Shown here piece after piece: positions 10,401-20,404 of a stretch of 64,000 nt of DNA. This DNA is from Ophiura sarsii. Its lineage: Eukaryota; Echinodermata; Ophiuroidea; Amphilepidida; Ophiuridae. The notes beneath the pieces were generated by a model that worked only from the letters and a program-made list of their open reading frames with translations, made no database searches and was not told the DNA's origin. Numbering within the stretch: the stretch's first letter is position 1; each line of letters begins with the position of its first letter. Position numbers and translations under genes: made by a program. The stretch is from NCBI GenBank assembly GCA_035610835.1, contig CM069454.1:1551117-1615116 (forward strand), written 5' to 3'.

Positions 10401-12580
10401 TGTTCAACACATTGTTCAATCTATTATTTCTGAACATTTCAAACAATGAGCTTGTGCATTTACCATCGTTGACTTTTCTTTTCAGCTTAGAAGCACTTGA
10501 TATGAGCGGAAATAACCTCTCCTACTTAGATCAAAATGTTTTTAAATATATAGCTGATCTAACAATCCTCTACATGCACCGCAATAGCTTTAAAACGCTA
10601 CCGATCGAAATCTTCGAATATTTGCTTAGCTTGCAGTTACTTAATTTGGGCAGTAACCTTTTGCGTGATATAACACCGGGTTTGTTCCGTAACCAGGCAA
10701 ACCTCAGTACGCTAATTTTATCGAATAACACATTGTCAGCACTGCGCGTGGGTTCGTTTACTGGGTTGTTCAGTCTCAAAAACCTCGATATTGAAGAAAA
10801 CAGAATCGTTAATTTACCATTAAGGGTTTTTGACAACTGTCTATATCTTAAAGTTATCAACATTTCATACAACTCCATACAAAGTATAGATGGTAAAATG
10901 TTGACGCCCAATACTCTAGATGTGATAGACCTTCGATACAACGAATTATTGTTAGTTACGAAATCATCTTTCATTGTCCTAAACACCACTATGGTATTAG
11001 TTGATGATAGCGCAACATGTTGTTTTGTGGAAAATACTAGATGCATTTCTCGAAACTCCCGGCCAGTTTATCTAACATGTCAGCGTATGCTGGACGGTAA
11101 TTTCTTGCAGGGGTCAATGTGGTTTATTGGTATGTTTGCCATTTCATGCAATTGTTTGGTGTTTTACTTGCGTTATCATGAGAAGAAACGTACTGTACAG
11201 TCATTACTTATTTTACACTTGTCCGTATCAGATTTTTTAATGGGTATTAACATGGTAATGTTGGCATCAGCGGATCAATATTATGCAGAGTTCTTTCCAT
11301 CGTATATGGACAGTTGGAGGAGAGGCCCTATATGTAGAGTGGCCGGCACTCTCTCAATTCTGTCAAGTGAAGTATCTATTCTCATAGTCACTTTGATTAC
11401 CATTGATCGGTTTCAAGGCGTAAATAACCCTCTTGGTGTTGATCGTCTCAGGCCGAGGTCGACGAAAATAATTTTGTTTTTTATCTGGACTATCGGAATA
11501 ATATTAAGTGTGACACCCATTGGATTTTCAGAAAGATTCCCTGATGTTTTTCAGATCTCTGAAGTTTGCGTTGGTATTCCAATGGTTCGACGCCCAATTG
11601 TTACAACTAATACAAATGTTGTGGAAATATCTAGAGATCGTGATCATATTTTACACTATTATGAAGTGATAACACGTGGAGGTGAAGGCTTATCAGGTGG
11701 AGGTATAGGAGATAGAGGCTTAGCGGGTGGAAGTACGCGAGGTGGAGGCTTAGCGGGTGGAGGATTAGCTGGTGAAAGTACGCGAGGTGGAGGGTTAGCG
11801 GGTAGAGGATTAGCGGGTGGAGGATTAGCGGGTGGAGGATTATCGGGTGGAGGATTAGCGGGTGGAGGATTAGCGGGTGGAAGTACGCGAGGTGAAGGGT
11901 TAGCGGGTGGAGGATTAGCGGGTGGAGGTTTAGCTGATGGAGGATCAGCGGGGGGAAGTACACGAGGTGGAGGCTTAGCGGGTGGAGGATTAGCTGGTGA
12001 AAGTACGCGAGGTGGAGGGTTAGCGGGTAGAGGATTAGCGGGTGGAGGATTAGCAGGTGCAAGTACGCGAGAAGTAGGGTTAGCGAGTGGATGTTTGGGA
12101 GATAGAAGTATTATCGATGGAGGCTCATTTGATATGTCGGATTTGTTAAGATTTGACGTTATCAAGAAGCAAGTATTAACATACATTGACCAGTCTGTCA
12201 CAAATATAATTGGAAGTCAACTGGCAACTTATTATTCCATGATTGTTTTTATTGTAGTTAACCTTATTTGCTTCATGTTAGTTGCATGTTTATACATACG
12301 GATTTTTGTAACTGCAAAAGATTCTGCAATGTTAGCTGGACGACCGGACCAACAACTAATGGAAATCCGTATGGCAGTAAAAATGTCTGTCATTGTATTT
12401 TCAAACTTTTGTTGCTGGGTACCATTGTTAACAGTATGCATACTTGCTCAGTGTAATGTTTTGTCGGTCAATCCAGTTATGTACGCATGGACCGTTGCAT
12501 TTGTATTGCCAATCAATTCAGCACTCAATCCATTTCTATATACTATTGTGTATCTGACCTCTAGAAAAGTAGACATTTAA
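7448..12580 (+). CDS. Relaxin-receptor-like LRR-GPCR, single exon, ~40 LRRs
   Basis: One uninterrupted ORF of 1710 residues encodes a leucine-rich-repeat GPCR predicted to bind a secreted ligand at the plasma membrane. Residues 1-22 are a hydrophobic signal peptide. Residues 23-195 are a Cys- and N-glycosylation-rich region I do not recognise. CPEWCTC (from C196) is an LRR N-cap, and about 40 repeats of ~24 residues (LxxLxLxxNxLxxLPxGIFDxL) run from ~232 to ~1190. CCF at 1191-1193 resembles the LGR hinge. The seven TM segments lie at about 1222-1244, 1252-1273, 1296-1320, 1341-1360, 1593-1615, 1642-1668 and 1677-1703. Class A marks are the TM2 Asp (D1262), C1296 paired with C1374, DRF (1320-1322, in place of DRY) and NPFLY (1694-1698). 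TM3 LSILSSEVSILIVTLITIDRF and TM7 LPINSALNPFLY resemble relaxin-family receptors (RXFP/type C LGR). No LDLa module is seen. The C-tail after NPFLY is only 12 residues. ECL2 holds ~145 Gly-rich residues. The start is the first ATG ahead of the signal peptide. The absence of introns suggests retroposed ancestry. Confidence 0.9.
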   Translation: MISIMLHVCAIILCIHYEGVLGDNPQLICDTNSINITTDVTTITANEIIDVVQNSSVNGTDKVTTVAREKISCSTDVYFREVNCIALEIPRNNDTLSYLYVESVDNSDICHGKYISFFTDEDHCIAYLPYDVYRLHFENIQVNLKMYGLKHNDSDCSDSVSLDENNFLPRCNASHYTGVVGASKSYFNSIQPSVDCPEWCTCTLGFRELTKICGRGGEDDDVILIVYDPNIKSLGFSSQGLSNLTSTCFRDFELLTSLRLSFNRLTRLPTDVFATTVHLTSLSLKNNKLTTLPAGVFAALGKLQVLVIDSNLLGPLPRGIFDSLIELFWLDLSNNRISSLPSFDRQVHLRELTFYGDGEISLDNGILDNVVELDSLAIHGIRLTSLSVGVFHTLINLRTLELRDNDMNEIPQGIFDGLVRLNKLDLSDSGLVQLPSCIFKTLVQLESLHINYNPLTSLHKSAFEGLTELKRLMLNNNTLNSLPKGIFDILTTLESLNIKGNQLVSLPKGIFDILTNLGDLLLGGNRFLSIPTSSFVTVYNVVSLTLDCNQIISLYNGTLNGLVQLERLMIGNNHLTLLSSGLFDTLHKLKNLQLHHNRLVSLSQGLFDSLLQLRFLRLDNNQFISLPAGIFDTLVALTIIELDSNFLSVLPLNVFNRATQVVDLELNHNNISSLTSGAFHGMVVLSNLFLSENQLTALPVDIFRDLGALKSLYLNNNRFISFPTGISNGLTLLNKVELGKNNLIELSNGAFDSCVYLQIAILKCNELTSLPPGLFTKHLYLTDVYLSDNDITSIHTRMFGGSVLVTLHLHRNNLTVLPTGVCDTLVQLNHLDVSKNSLTSLHRSIFNTTVRLRSINLGYNCLKSLPDHLLDTVINLNELFLNDNQFTALQIDIFKMSNRLRTLNVQNNNLLRLPMGNSSLLTLNFGNNGLSTLSAKAFNSFTDLFELHLHSNHLLTIPPHILENLTLLKYLDISSNNITALPTDMFNTLFNLLFLNISNNELVHLPSLTFLFSLEALDMSGNNLSYLDQNVFKYIADLTILYMHRNSFKTLPIEIFEYLLSLQLLNLGSNLLRDITPGLFRNQANLSTLILSNNTLSALRVGSFTGLFSLKNLDIEENRIVNLPLRVFDNCLYLKVINISYNSIQSIDGKMLTPNTLDVIDLRYNELLLVTKSSFIVLNTTMVLVDDSATCCFVENTRCISRNSRPVYLTCQRMLDGNFLQGSMWFIGMFAISCNCLVFYLRYHEKKRTVQSLLILHLSVSDFLMGINMVMLASADQYYAEFFPSYMDSWRRGPICRVAGTLSILSSEVSILIVTLITIDRFQGVNNPLGVDRLRPRSTKIILFFIWTIGIILSVTPIGFSERFPDVFQISEVCVGIPMVRRPIVTTNTNVVEISRDRDHILHYYEVITRGGEGLSGGGIGDRGLAGGSTRGGGLAGGGLAGESTRGGGLAGRGLAGGGLAGGGLSGGGLAGGGLAGGSTRGEGLAGGGLAGGGLADGGSAGGSTRGGGLAGGGLAGESTRGGGLAGRGLAGGGLAGASTREVGLASGCLGDRSIIDGGSFDMSDLLRFDVIKKQVLTYIDQSVTNIIGSQLATYYSMIVFIVVNLICFMLVACLYIRIFVTAKDSAMLAGRPDQQLMEIRMAVKMSVIVFSNFCCWVPLLTVCILAQCNVLSVNPVMYAWTVAFVLPINSALNPFLYTIVYLTSRKVDI
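11671..12100 (+). repeat. Coding minisatellite for the Gly-rich ECL2 insert
   Basis: Imperfect 15-bp units around GGTGGAGGATTAGCGGG, mixed with AGTACGCGAGGTGGAGG units, encode runs of GGLAG and STRGG. All unit lengths keep the frame. They fall at residues ~1409-1553, between the ECL2 cysteine (C1374) and TM5 (~1593). The opposite strand shows long proline-rich shadow ORFs that are by-products of the repeat. Confidence 0.9.
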
Positions 12581-12672
12581 CAAACCCGTAGACATCCAAA
12601 CCACCCAAACATACATGTAGCTTCCTCAAGCATGCCATCATTCTATAGAGGCCATTATATGGTAGTCCTGAT
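12581..12672. other. 3' flank of receptor gene
   Basis: Sequence following the TAA stop. No AATAAA hexamer is visible within the first hundred bases, so the polyadenylation site may use a variant signal or lie inside the MITE that follows. Confidence 0.4.
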
Positions 12673-12886
12673 TTAACCCCCTGGGCACTACCTGTCTTTC
12701 GTACAATAATTCTCATTGGTCAATTACATGATATAATCATTTTGATGACCAATTACAGTTTTGCTTATAAATATTTTATGCTAATAATTTTGAAAATTGT
12801 AATTATTCTAACGACGTCTCTGATTGGCACAATATTTGACACATTCTAAATTTCAACCAATCGGCCGGTAGTTCTCAGGGGGTTAA
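12673..12886. mobile_element. TTAA-flanked MITE with CCCCCTG ends
   Basis: TTAACCCCCTGGGCACTACC at the left and the reverse complement of TTAACCCCCTGAGAACTACC at the right bound 214 bp. TTAA at both edges can be read as the target duplication, and ends starting CCC resemble piggyBac-type non-autonomous elements. The interior (CATTGGTCAATTAC, AACCAATCGG) has no ORF. It lies about 100 bp behind the receptor stop codon. Confidence 0.75.
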
Positions 12887-12957
12887 GCCATGTGATATTT
12901 TACTATACAGTTTTACTATCGCATGGCTTGAAAAACACAAATATTATATACCTTTTG

Positions 12958-13280
12958 TTGGTGCAATAATAGAAACCTTAGAAACCGAGACCAATACAAT
13001 AGTTATAATATTCCTATGGAAAAATACGTAGAGCACGTGCCTATTAGGGGGTTACTATATAGGGGTTATGTATGTATGTGCATGTTGGTTTTTGTCGCAA
13101 CTTGGCGCTGATTTAGCTGCTGCCTGCACGTTGTATTGTTTATTTATGTATTTGATTTGTAATGATGTTACAATTCAGCTGGTTGGCTGCGATGACAATA
13201 TGTACACCTTTAAAACAATGCATTGATTCTAATTCAATGCATCAGTTTAAGAAAGCACTACCAAACTTGTTCGTATGGAT
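12958..13280. other. Left flank of 30-bp array; duplicated flank sequence
   Basis: About 68 bp at 12960-13026 (GGTGCAATAATAGAAACCTT through ATATTCCTATGGAAA) recur diverged at 14772-14839 on the far side of the 30-bp array. The array and its borders therefore arose within or between two copies of the same sequence. Nothing else is recognised. Confidence 0.5.
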
Positions 13281-13718
13281 AATACGCATAAGTGACGTGT
13301 ACGTACGGCTCATAAGTATAATTGACTTGTACGTAAGGCTAAAACGTATAATTGACTTGAACGTAAGGCTAATACGTATAAGTGACTTGTACGTAAGGCA
13401 TATACGTATAAGTGACTTGTACGTAAGGCTTATACGTATAAGTGACTTGTACGTAAGGCTAATACGTATAAGTGACTTGAACGTAAGGCTACTACGTATA
13501 AGTGGCTTGTACGTAAGGCTAATACGTATAAGTGACTTGTACGTAAGGATAATACGTATAAGTGACTTGTACGTAAGGCTTATACGTATAAGTGACTTAT
13601 ACGTAAGGATAATACGTATAAGTGACTTGTACGTAAGGCTAATACGTATAAGTGACTTGTACGTAAGGCTTATACGTATAAGTGACTTGTACGTAAGGCT
13701 AATACGTATAAGTGGCTT
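13281..13718 (+). repeat. 30-bp tandem array, left part (~14 units)
   Basis: The unit is close to GACTTGTACGTAAGGCTAAT followed by ACGTATAAGT, exactly 30 bp, with scattered substitutions. Because 30 is a multiple of three, ORFs run through on both strands (13162-13833 plus, 13242-13730 minus). They translate the repeat as ISDLYVRLIR or ISLTYKSLIR and have no sign of being genes. Confidence 0.92.
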
Positions 13719-14588
13719 CCCAGCGGGCACTCAACCATATTTCAACGTTGAATCAACGTTGAAATATGGTTGCGTTGTTGAACAACACGATTTCAACATC
13801 TTTTCAACTACATTATGTGCTTTGTTGAAGTAACGTTGAATATTGACGTTGATTCAACGTTGTCGAATGGACTTAACTTAATGGACCTAATTTGCATATT
13901 TTACTTGGCCTTATATTAGCCGAGTAAATTGTGCAAATCGCTCATTAGCATAATTGTAATGGTACAAAAATAGTACTGGTGCTCGTTTGTACCATTTCAA
14001 TTATGCTAATGAGCTAATGAGCTAATTTGCACCTTTTATTCATTTAAACCTATTATTTTATTTGAATTAAGTCCGAATGCATCAATTTAACACTATGGAA
14101 TGTATATTGATATACACTTGTATATTCATATGTTCGCACTGGTTTTAAAGAAAGGTAATTGCTCACTTAACAAATGCATATACATTGTGCAAGAACATAA
14201 ACATCCAAGAGTCAATACCCTAGCAACCCCCCCCCCCCCCCCACCCCACCTCTCCCCACCATCCCCTGGTTGCCAAGCGATACAAAAGCTTAAGAAAGTA
14301 TATTTTTAGAAAGAAATCAACACATTTTCTGTTGATTCAACATCGTATTTCAACGTTGATTCAATGTTGAATTCTGGGTAAATAGTTGAAAGTTGGTTGG
14401 TATATCAACCAAATTTTAACTACGTGACCAAAATTCAACATTGAATCAACGTTGAAATATGACGTTGAATCAACGTTGAAATCTATGGTTGGTACAAACT
14501 TTCAAATCCAACTGTTAATTCAACGATATTTCAACGTTGATAATCAATGTTGATACAACGTTGTTACAACGTCATTTTGCCCGCTGGG
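13719..14588. mobile_element. 870-bp TIR element with CCCAGCGGGCA ends
   Basis: The ends are CCCAGCGGGCA and its exact reverse complement TGCCCGCTGGG (with one extra internal base). The interior is rich in CAACGTTGA palindromes near both ends. The element sits inside the 30-bp array with a 2-bp TT repeated at both edges, so removing one copy restores the array phase. There is no ORF with transposase features, so it is non-autonomous. Similar CCCAGC(A/G)GGCA ends with CAACGTTGA repeats are common in invertebrate genomes; I do not assign a superfamily. Confidence 0.85.
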
Positions 14589-14756
14589 TTGTACGTAAGG
14601 CTAATACATATAAGTGACTTGTCCGTAAGGCTAATACGTATAAGTGACTTGTACGTAAGGCTAATACGTATACGTGACTTGTACGTAAGGCTAATACGTA
14701 TAAGTGACTTGTACGTAGGGATAATACGTATAAGTGACTTGTACGTAAGGCTTATA
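14589..14756 (+). repeat. 30-bp tandem array, right part (~5.5 units)
   Basis: Continuation of the 30-bp array after the TIR element, with the same unit and phase. It ends at GGCTTATATCATAG. Confidence 0.9.
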
Positions 14757-15004
14757 TCATAGTCGCCCATTGGTGCAAGGAACCTTTGTAAATGTACTGA
14801 GACCAATACAAATAGTTCTAATATTCCTATGGAAATATATGTATTGGTTTTAGTTTAGTTTACATTGATGCGTGTACGTATGGAGAGGAAAATATGACTT
14901 TTGAGGTATATATACATATGAGCCATACGTACTAATTTTGCGCTGCTTCCTAAGTTTTGTATCATAATACACATAGTTTTTCATGTCTTGTCTCCTTGTA
15001 GAAT

Positions 15005-15253
15005 TTAAGGCTTTCCACGTGGCAGGCGTCTGCAGACGACAGTTCCAACATTTCACAAAATGGTTCGCAAATATTAAAATTATTGAATTTCATAAACAAT
15101 GTTTGAAAATCAATGTGACAAATGCGTTGAAATAAGTACAAACATGCCCCTGGTATTGGTTCAGTAATGCGTAAATAGACTTGGAAATTGGCAAAGGTTT
15201 CTAAAAAGCGTTTTGTAATCATAATAAAACTAATAGCCGCGTGGAAAGTGTTA
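15005..15253 (+). mobile_element. MITE, 'CTTTCCACGCG' family
   Basis: It begins TTAAGGCTTTCCACGTGG and ends CCGCGTGGAAAGTGTTAA, an imperfect inverted repeat. Internal landmarks are GTCTGCAGACGACAG and TTGAAATAAGTACAAACATG. The same family recurs at 33304-33422 plus 46219-46253 (one copy split by the satellite unit), 43355-43583, 54706-54945, and as end fragments at about 16707-16742 and 43078-43144. It encodes nothing. Confidence 0.88.
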
Positions 15254-15744
15254 AGGGAGAATTTACTGACATATTAATCGGAAGATTGGATTATGGATGA
15301 TATATCCATTCTGACCAATCTAAAGATATCATATCAAACACGTTATCCTAAAATTGTATTAGGTAGTAAATTAGGGGGAATAAAATAAACCTCGAGACGT
15401 ATTTTAAGCGACATATTTGTGATGGGTAGCCAATCGCTTCCCTTTTCAGAAACGTTTCAATTTTGAAAAACGTACATTTCTGTATGGAGTTATGCAAACA
15501 AACGTTATCAAATTTTAGTGGGGGGGGGGGGGGGGGCTTACTTTTTTGAACCCTTTACCAAGATTGTGACGCCATCAATATACTATGCTGATACAGTATT
15601 GCATTTTCTAAGCATAGGTTTTTGTTTGTTTGTGTAAACGTTATAGTTTTCCCAATCCACCAGATGTTCATTACTAGAGGTCGAATCTCATTCAATTTTT
15701 AGTTTGCCAACGGGAATCCAAATCCATGGTGTAATGTTACATCT
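15254..15744. other. No gene; contains a 17-base poly-G tract
   Basis: Unremarkable AT-rich sequence apart from poly-G at 15520-15536. No terminal repeats or coding features are recognised. Confidence 0.5.
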
Positions 15745-16965
15745 TAATGTATTAATGTTCATCAGTATGTAATCTTATAACTTGATGTTAGGCTATAACG
15801 ATCTTATGTAATAATGTAATGTTTAAACGTTACATCATAGTTTCTTGTAATTAATGTATTGTAATAAAATGACGTTATAACGTTAAATCATAGTCCATAT
15901 AACGTGATGTATCAACTTTAAACCATAGTTCATCGTGATGTCATAATAACGTTATTGCAATGTTACATCATAGTTTATCGTGATACAATGTAATAACTAG
16001 ATGTATGTAATACTGTTAAATCACACTTCACAGAATATAATAAATGTATGTACTTAACCTGATTTATTAACGTAAGTTATAGTTGATTGTTATGTAATGT
16101 ATCAACTTGATATATATATATATAAATGAAAGTCATAGTTTATCTTAATGTAATGTAATAACTTCATATATTAAAATTAAATCATCGTGTATCGTAATGT
16201 ATTGTAATAACTTAAAATATATTAACGTTAAACCATATTGTTACCGTGATGTAATGTAATAACTTGATATATCAACGTTAAATCATAGTTGATCGTTATG
16301 CAATGTAATAAATGGATTATATTAACGTTAATAATTGTTTTATCGTGATGTAATGTAATATGTTGATATATTATATATAGATAAATCATAGTTTATCGTA
16401 ATGTAATGTAATAACTTCATATATTAAAGTTAAATCATCGTGTATCGTAATGTAATGTAATAATTGATTGTTATGTAATGTATTAACTTGATATATAAAC
16501 GTAGGTCATAGTTTATCGTAATGTAATGTAATAACTTCATATATCAAAGTGAAATCATCGTGTATCGTAATGTAATGTAATAATTAACGTTAAATCATAT
16601 TGTTACCGTGATATAATGTAATAACTTGATATATCAACGTTAAATCATAGTTGATCGTTATATAATGTAATAAATGGATTATATTAACGCTAATCATTGT
16701 TTTGTAATGATAAAATTAATAGCCGCGTGGAAAGTGTTAACGCTAATCATTGTTTATCGTGATGTAATGTAATATGTTGATATATTATATATAGATAAAT
16801 CATTGTTTATCGTAATGTAATGTAATAACTTGATATAATTCGTTAACTCATTCCTCATTATGATGTAATGTCATATCTTGATATAATAGCGAGTTATCAT
16901 ACATCTGTAGTTCATCGTGATATAATGTAATAAAGTTAAATCCTAGTGTATCGTAATGTAATGGA
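15745..16965 (+). repeat. AT-rich satellite, irregular ~45-60 bp unit
   Basis: Repeats of TAATGTAATAACTTGATAT, ATTAACGTTAAATCATAGTT and TTATCGTGATG follow each other in variable spacing, with several larger blocks duplicated (for example ATAACTTCATATATTAAAGT). A MITE end fragment lies within at about 16707-16742. The reverse complement of this satellite forms the array at 49425-52440. Confidence 0.88.
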
Positions 16966-17237
16966 ATTTGTCTTTCGGCACCTCGAGAGTTACCCCCTGC
17001 ATCGCGCTGGCTCCTAATTTTCAATACGATTTATTCCGTCAAAATAAAACATCGGGTTCCAAAGCGTCGGCAACAACTATTTTCCTTTCATCTTCGAGCT
17101 CCCGAAAGAGAGATTCAATGTAATGGGCGCACCACACCAAATAACTTCCCCGTTGAAATACGTGTAAAACGGCCATATTTCTAGACACCTATTCTGCCCT
17201 CCGGTTACATGTATTACATATTTGTCACACCCATGTA

Positions 17238-17863
17238 CGGAGCTCTATAACCGCCATATTTTGATATGATAATTATCTCGGTAAGTGTAAAAAACTACAG
17301 AGATGGATATATATCTCGCCAAGTTGTCTTATTGCAGACAAGAAGATGAGAAGACAATTTCCTGTATCTCTTCTTCACCCTAAAAGTCGGCTTGACGAGA
17401 TACATATATTATTTTCGTTTTGTCTTCTTTCCGCTAAAAGTCAACTTTACGAGATACAGGACATTTTCTTCTCATCGTCTTGTCTGTAATAAGACAACTT
17501 GGCGAGATATATATCTTGGTAAGTATGCTCCTGACTTTTTATCAGTTGAGCACTCTTAAGCTATCTCGAAGCTTTTAGACCGGTCCTGAGAAATGGTCTG
17601 GTTGGTTTACGGACTGGAGAAGTGTGACATATTTTTAGTGATTAAACACCATTGAAAGTGTATGCATGCTAATCTAGTCCTGAGTTGACCAGTCACACAA
17701 TCAGTATCCTTGTCGTCTGAAGATTGCGTTAAGCATGAAACTCAGAGTAACGACTCCCTTTCTCGGAAGGTCTAAATTTTGAATTTTTATCTTGGTAAGT
17801 ATGTAGTTTTGTACACTTACCGAGATAATAATCATGTCAAAATGTGGCGGTTATAGAGCTCCG
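17238..17863. mobile_element. Fold-back element with nested hairpin
   Basis: The outer arms 17239-17296 and 17803-17862 are imperfect inverted repeats (GGAGCTCTATAACCGCCA; ATAATTATCTCGGTAAGTGT). Inside, about 60 bp at 17308-17372 (ATATCTCGCCAAGTTGTCTT onward) pair with 17450-17513, giving a second long hairpin. The section 17530-17790 between the inner hairpin and the right arm is unrelated single-copy-looking sequence. No ORF. Confidence 0.78.
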
Positions 17864-18404
17864 CAGTTTTCCTAATGTATATTACAGTTTATTACGTTCA
17901 CATATTAAATGAAATCTCTTTACTTCATATTCGGCCAGGTTGGGCTGTTTTTAAACTTTCGATCATATCATAATATCGCGTACATAATTCATTGAATGGG
18001 ATGACTTCACTGTGACGTTTGTAACGGCACGATCATAGAATAATGTCGGCGTTGCCTTAAAACTTGAGAAGATTACCTCATCAAACAAGAAATGTATTAG
18101 TATTAAATAAATGGAATAAAATAAATTCACACAAGACAGTGTTCTAGTCATCTTCTGGTCTGTATGATTCGTTGTTATTACATAGGACGATTTCCCCTTG
18201 CAACACTCAAGTACCATTATTTAATATCTTTTACGCTTTTGAGTCAGTATCTTAGAAGAACAGGGCATATTTGAACATATTTACCCAAATAGCCCAAACT
18301 ACAAATGGGTGTTGCCATGGCAACAACAGTTTTCGATTTGTTAAAATGCATTTAAATATGTTATACCAAAAGACCTCACACTATACCAAATATAAGGAAA
18401 ATAC
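17864..18404. other. No gene recognised
   Basis: AT-rich sequence. GTTGCCATGGCAAC at about 18312 is shared with the CAAGATGG repeat remnant at about 2245. Short minus ORF 17963-18217 has no recognisable motif. Confidence 0.45.
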
Positions 18405-18641
18405 AGGAAATAGAGATGATGATTGACAGATTAATCGTTATGTTTTCAACGTTTCAGCACTAGATGGTATCAATATTTCTACAAATTGAAATTAAAAAAT
18501 ACTATTTTTAAATGCCGTCAACTTATCTTTTGAGAGAAAAATAATATCTGAGGAAAAGTTCATCAGAGGACAAATTAATCTGAAAAAAAGGTAAGTGATA
18601 AAGAAAAGAAGACTAGCGTTACTTTATCAGAAGCAGTCGGC
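18405..18641 (+). repeat. Direct repeat, left copy
   Basis: AGGAAATAGAGATGATGATT through ATCAGAAGCAGTC recurs at 21313-21529, with about 20 bp missing there and a few substitutions. The two copies lie 2.9 kb apart in the same orientation and bracket a LINE relic. Confidence 0.88.
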
Positions 18642-20240
18642 TATGATAGTCAGTCGCAATAACACTGTAATTCCTAACACCGTCAATAATACACAACACT
18701 TGAAATAGGTGTTGTGGAAGTGATCTTTCAGGACGTAGACGACGAACTCCAGGATTACCCAGAATCTTTTAGCATCAGCTAGTAGAGAACAATAGCTTAG
18801 AAATCCAGGGTTGCCTTTGTCAGTGTCTCCACAGCACAGACGTCATCGATAATGACTAAATAAGGTAACATTGATCTTTTTTAAGTATCCGATTAGGCGT
18901 TAATTTTTAAGTGACCATTCACAAAACTTTTCATTCCATGTTGACATATTGCATTGAAGTCTGGGGAGTATGTGGCAATAATGAATGCTGGATTGGTAAA
19001 ATAAGAGGAACGAAAAACCCGAAACAAAATATCAGAAATCAAACAAAACACACGATTGAAAAATTGTAGGGCCACAAGCTTTTAATTTGTATACCTTATA
19101 ACCTAAAATTGTGAAACATAACTGCTTGATATTGAGAGGAAAGTCAATATATTTGAGCTTTATTAGTGAAGTTGTGAGACCAATCTGATACCAATTTTTG
19201 GAAATACAATGATTTGAATAGAGCACGGTCAGAACCCATTTGTCTCGATTTTAGCAATAAAACACCCATGCGTTACATGTACGTTGCGTGGAAGTTATCG
19301 CTGCATTGATTTTATTCTTCGAAATAACATATTATGTATGGTCAAACTGTTGAGCTTGAGCTATTTTAAGTGGAAGTTTTAAAGTTTGGTGTGAGTTTCA
19401 ATAGTTTTCGATAATGTCTCATGCTATATCAGAACGTATAAGGTCATGCGTTATAAGATCGCCTCCCAAAAGGGTGGTGCTGTTACACCTTTTTGTTCAA
19501 ACCACAAAAGCTATCTCAACACGTATTTGGTATCATTTTAAAGCAGCTCGATTGATATGTTATCTGCAAGTAGTGGCATTGGTATAGCTCATACATAAGT
19601 GGAGATACAGCTTTTTGTAGTGTGAGGACCAGGAGTGATGCCGGAAGCGGTACCGCCTGTATAAACTCAATGGGGATAATCCCATGATTTGTTCTTTTTA
19701 CAATAACTCCTCATACCTGATGTTACAAACACCATTCTGGTCCCATTTTAAAGGATATTTAGTATTCCTTAAGTATGTGGTTCAACATACTTGTCAACTA
19801 TTTGTAACTTTCTTCCTATTCGCTACACAGTTAATCTATGATAGCAAAAGCTTGTAACTAGAGGAATTCAGAATTGCAGTTTAGATCAGGGAAGGGTACA
19901 TTCTTAACATTTTTTTCTAAAAATACATAAAATAAAAGTTGGAGATATAATTACCACCGACGTATATAATCTGATATTATACAATTTTAGTCCTTGGTCG
20001 TATTATAATTTCAATGACACATTTCGTTTTCTCGCGTAATTTCCCTGCCAAAAATGTACACTATCTAAGCAAGCAATTATATAATTTTTATGTGTAAAGG
20101 TGTTTTTTTTTGTATATAAAGAGCAAATGTGAACAATAGCCCAACAGACATTAACAAAGTTAATGAACTGAGTGATTACAAATCAAACGGGTAACTCTCA
20201 ACAGAGAGCTCTGATGGGCCAATCAAATGGTTCACTGCAA
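18642..20240. other. No gene recognised
   Basis: About 1.6 kb of AT-rich sequence with only short, unsupported ORFs and no terminal repeats that I can see. Part may be the 3' end of the LINE relic that lies beyond on the minus strand. Confidence 0.4.
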
Positions 20241-20404
20241 CTCAGAAAATAATCAAAAATACAAGTAAACACAATTGGGCTAGTAAAAAAAAGCCAATGA
20301 AAGTGGCGTGGGACAGGAATAGGATAAACACCCAAACATAGAGAATAAAATCAAAAAATAAGAAGAAAATTAATATCTGGAGGTCATCGATACATCCAGA
20401 GAGC

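Noticed and set aside
11631..12201. Minus-strand proline-rich and leucine/histidine-rich ORFs opposite the receptor ECL2
   Set aside because: They mirror the Gly-rich coding minisatellite in other frames. The plus frame is part of a 1710-residue receptor with clear TM segments on both sides.
13162..13833. Long ORFs on both strands through the 30-bp array
   Set aside because: The period is a multiple of three, so open frames arise automatically. The products are pure repeat (ISDLYVRLIR, ISLTYKSLIR) and appear on both strands.
13281..14756. CRISPR-like array
   Set aside because: The 30-bp units are contiguous with no unique spacers, and this is eukaryotic DNA.
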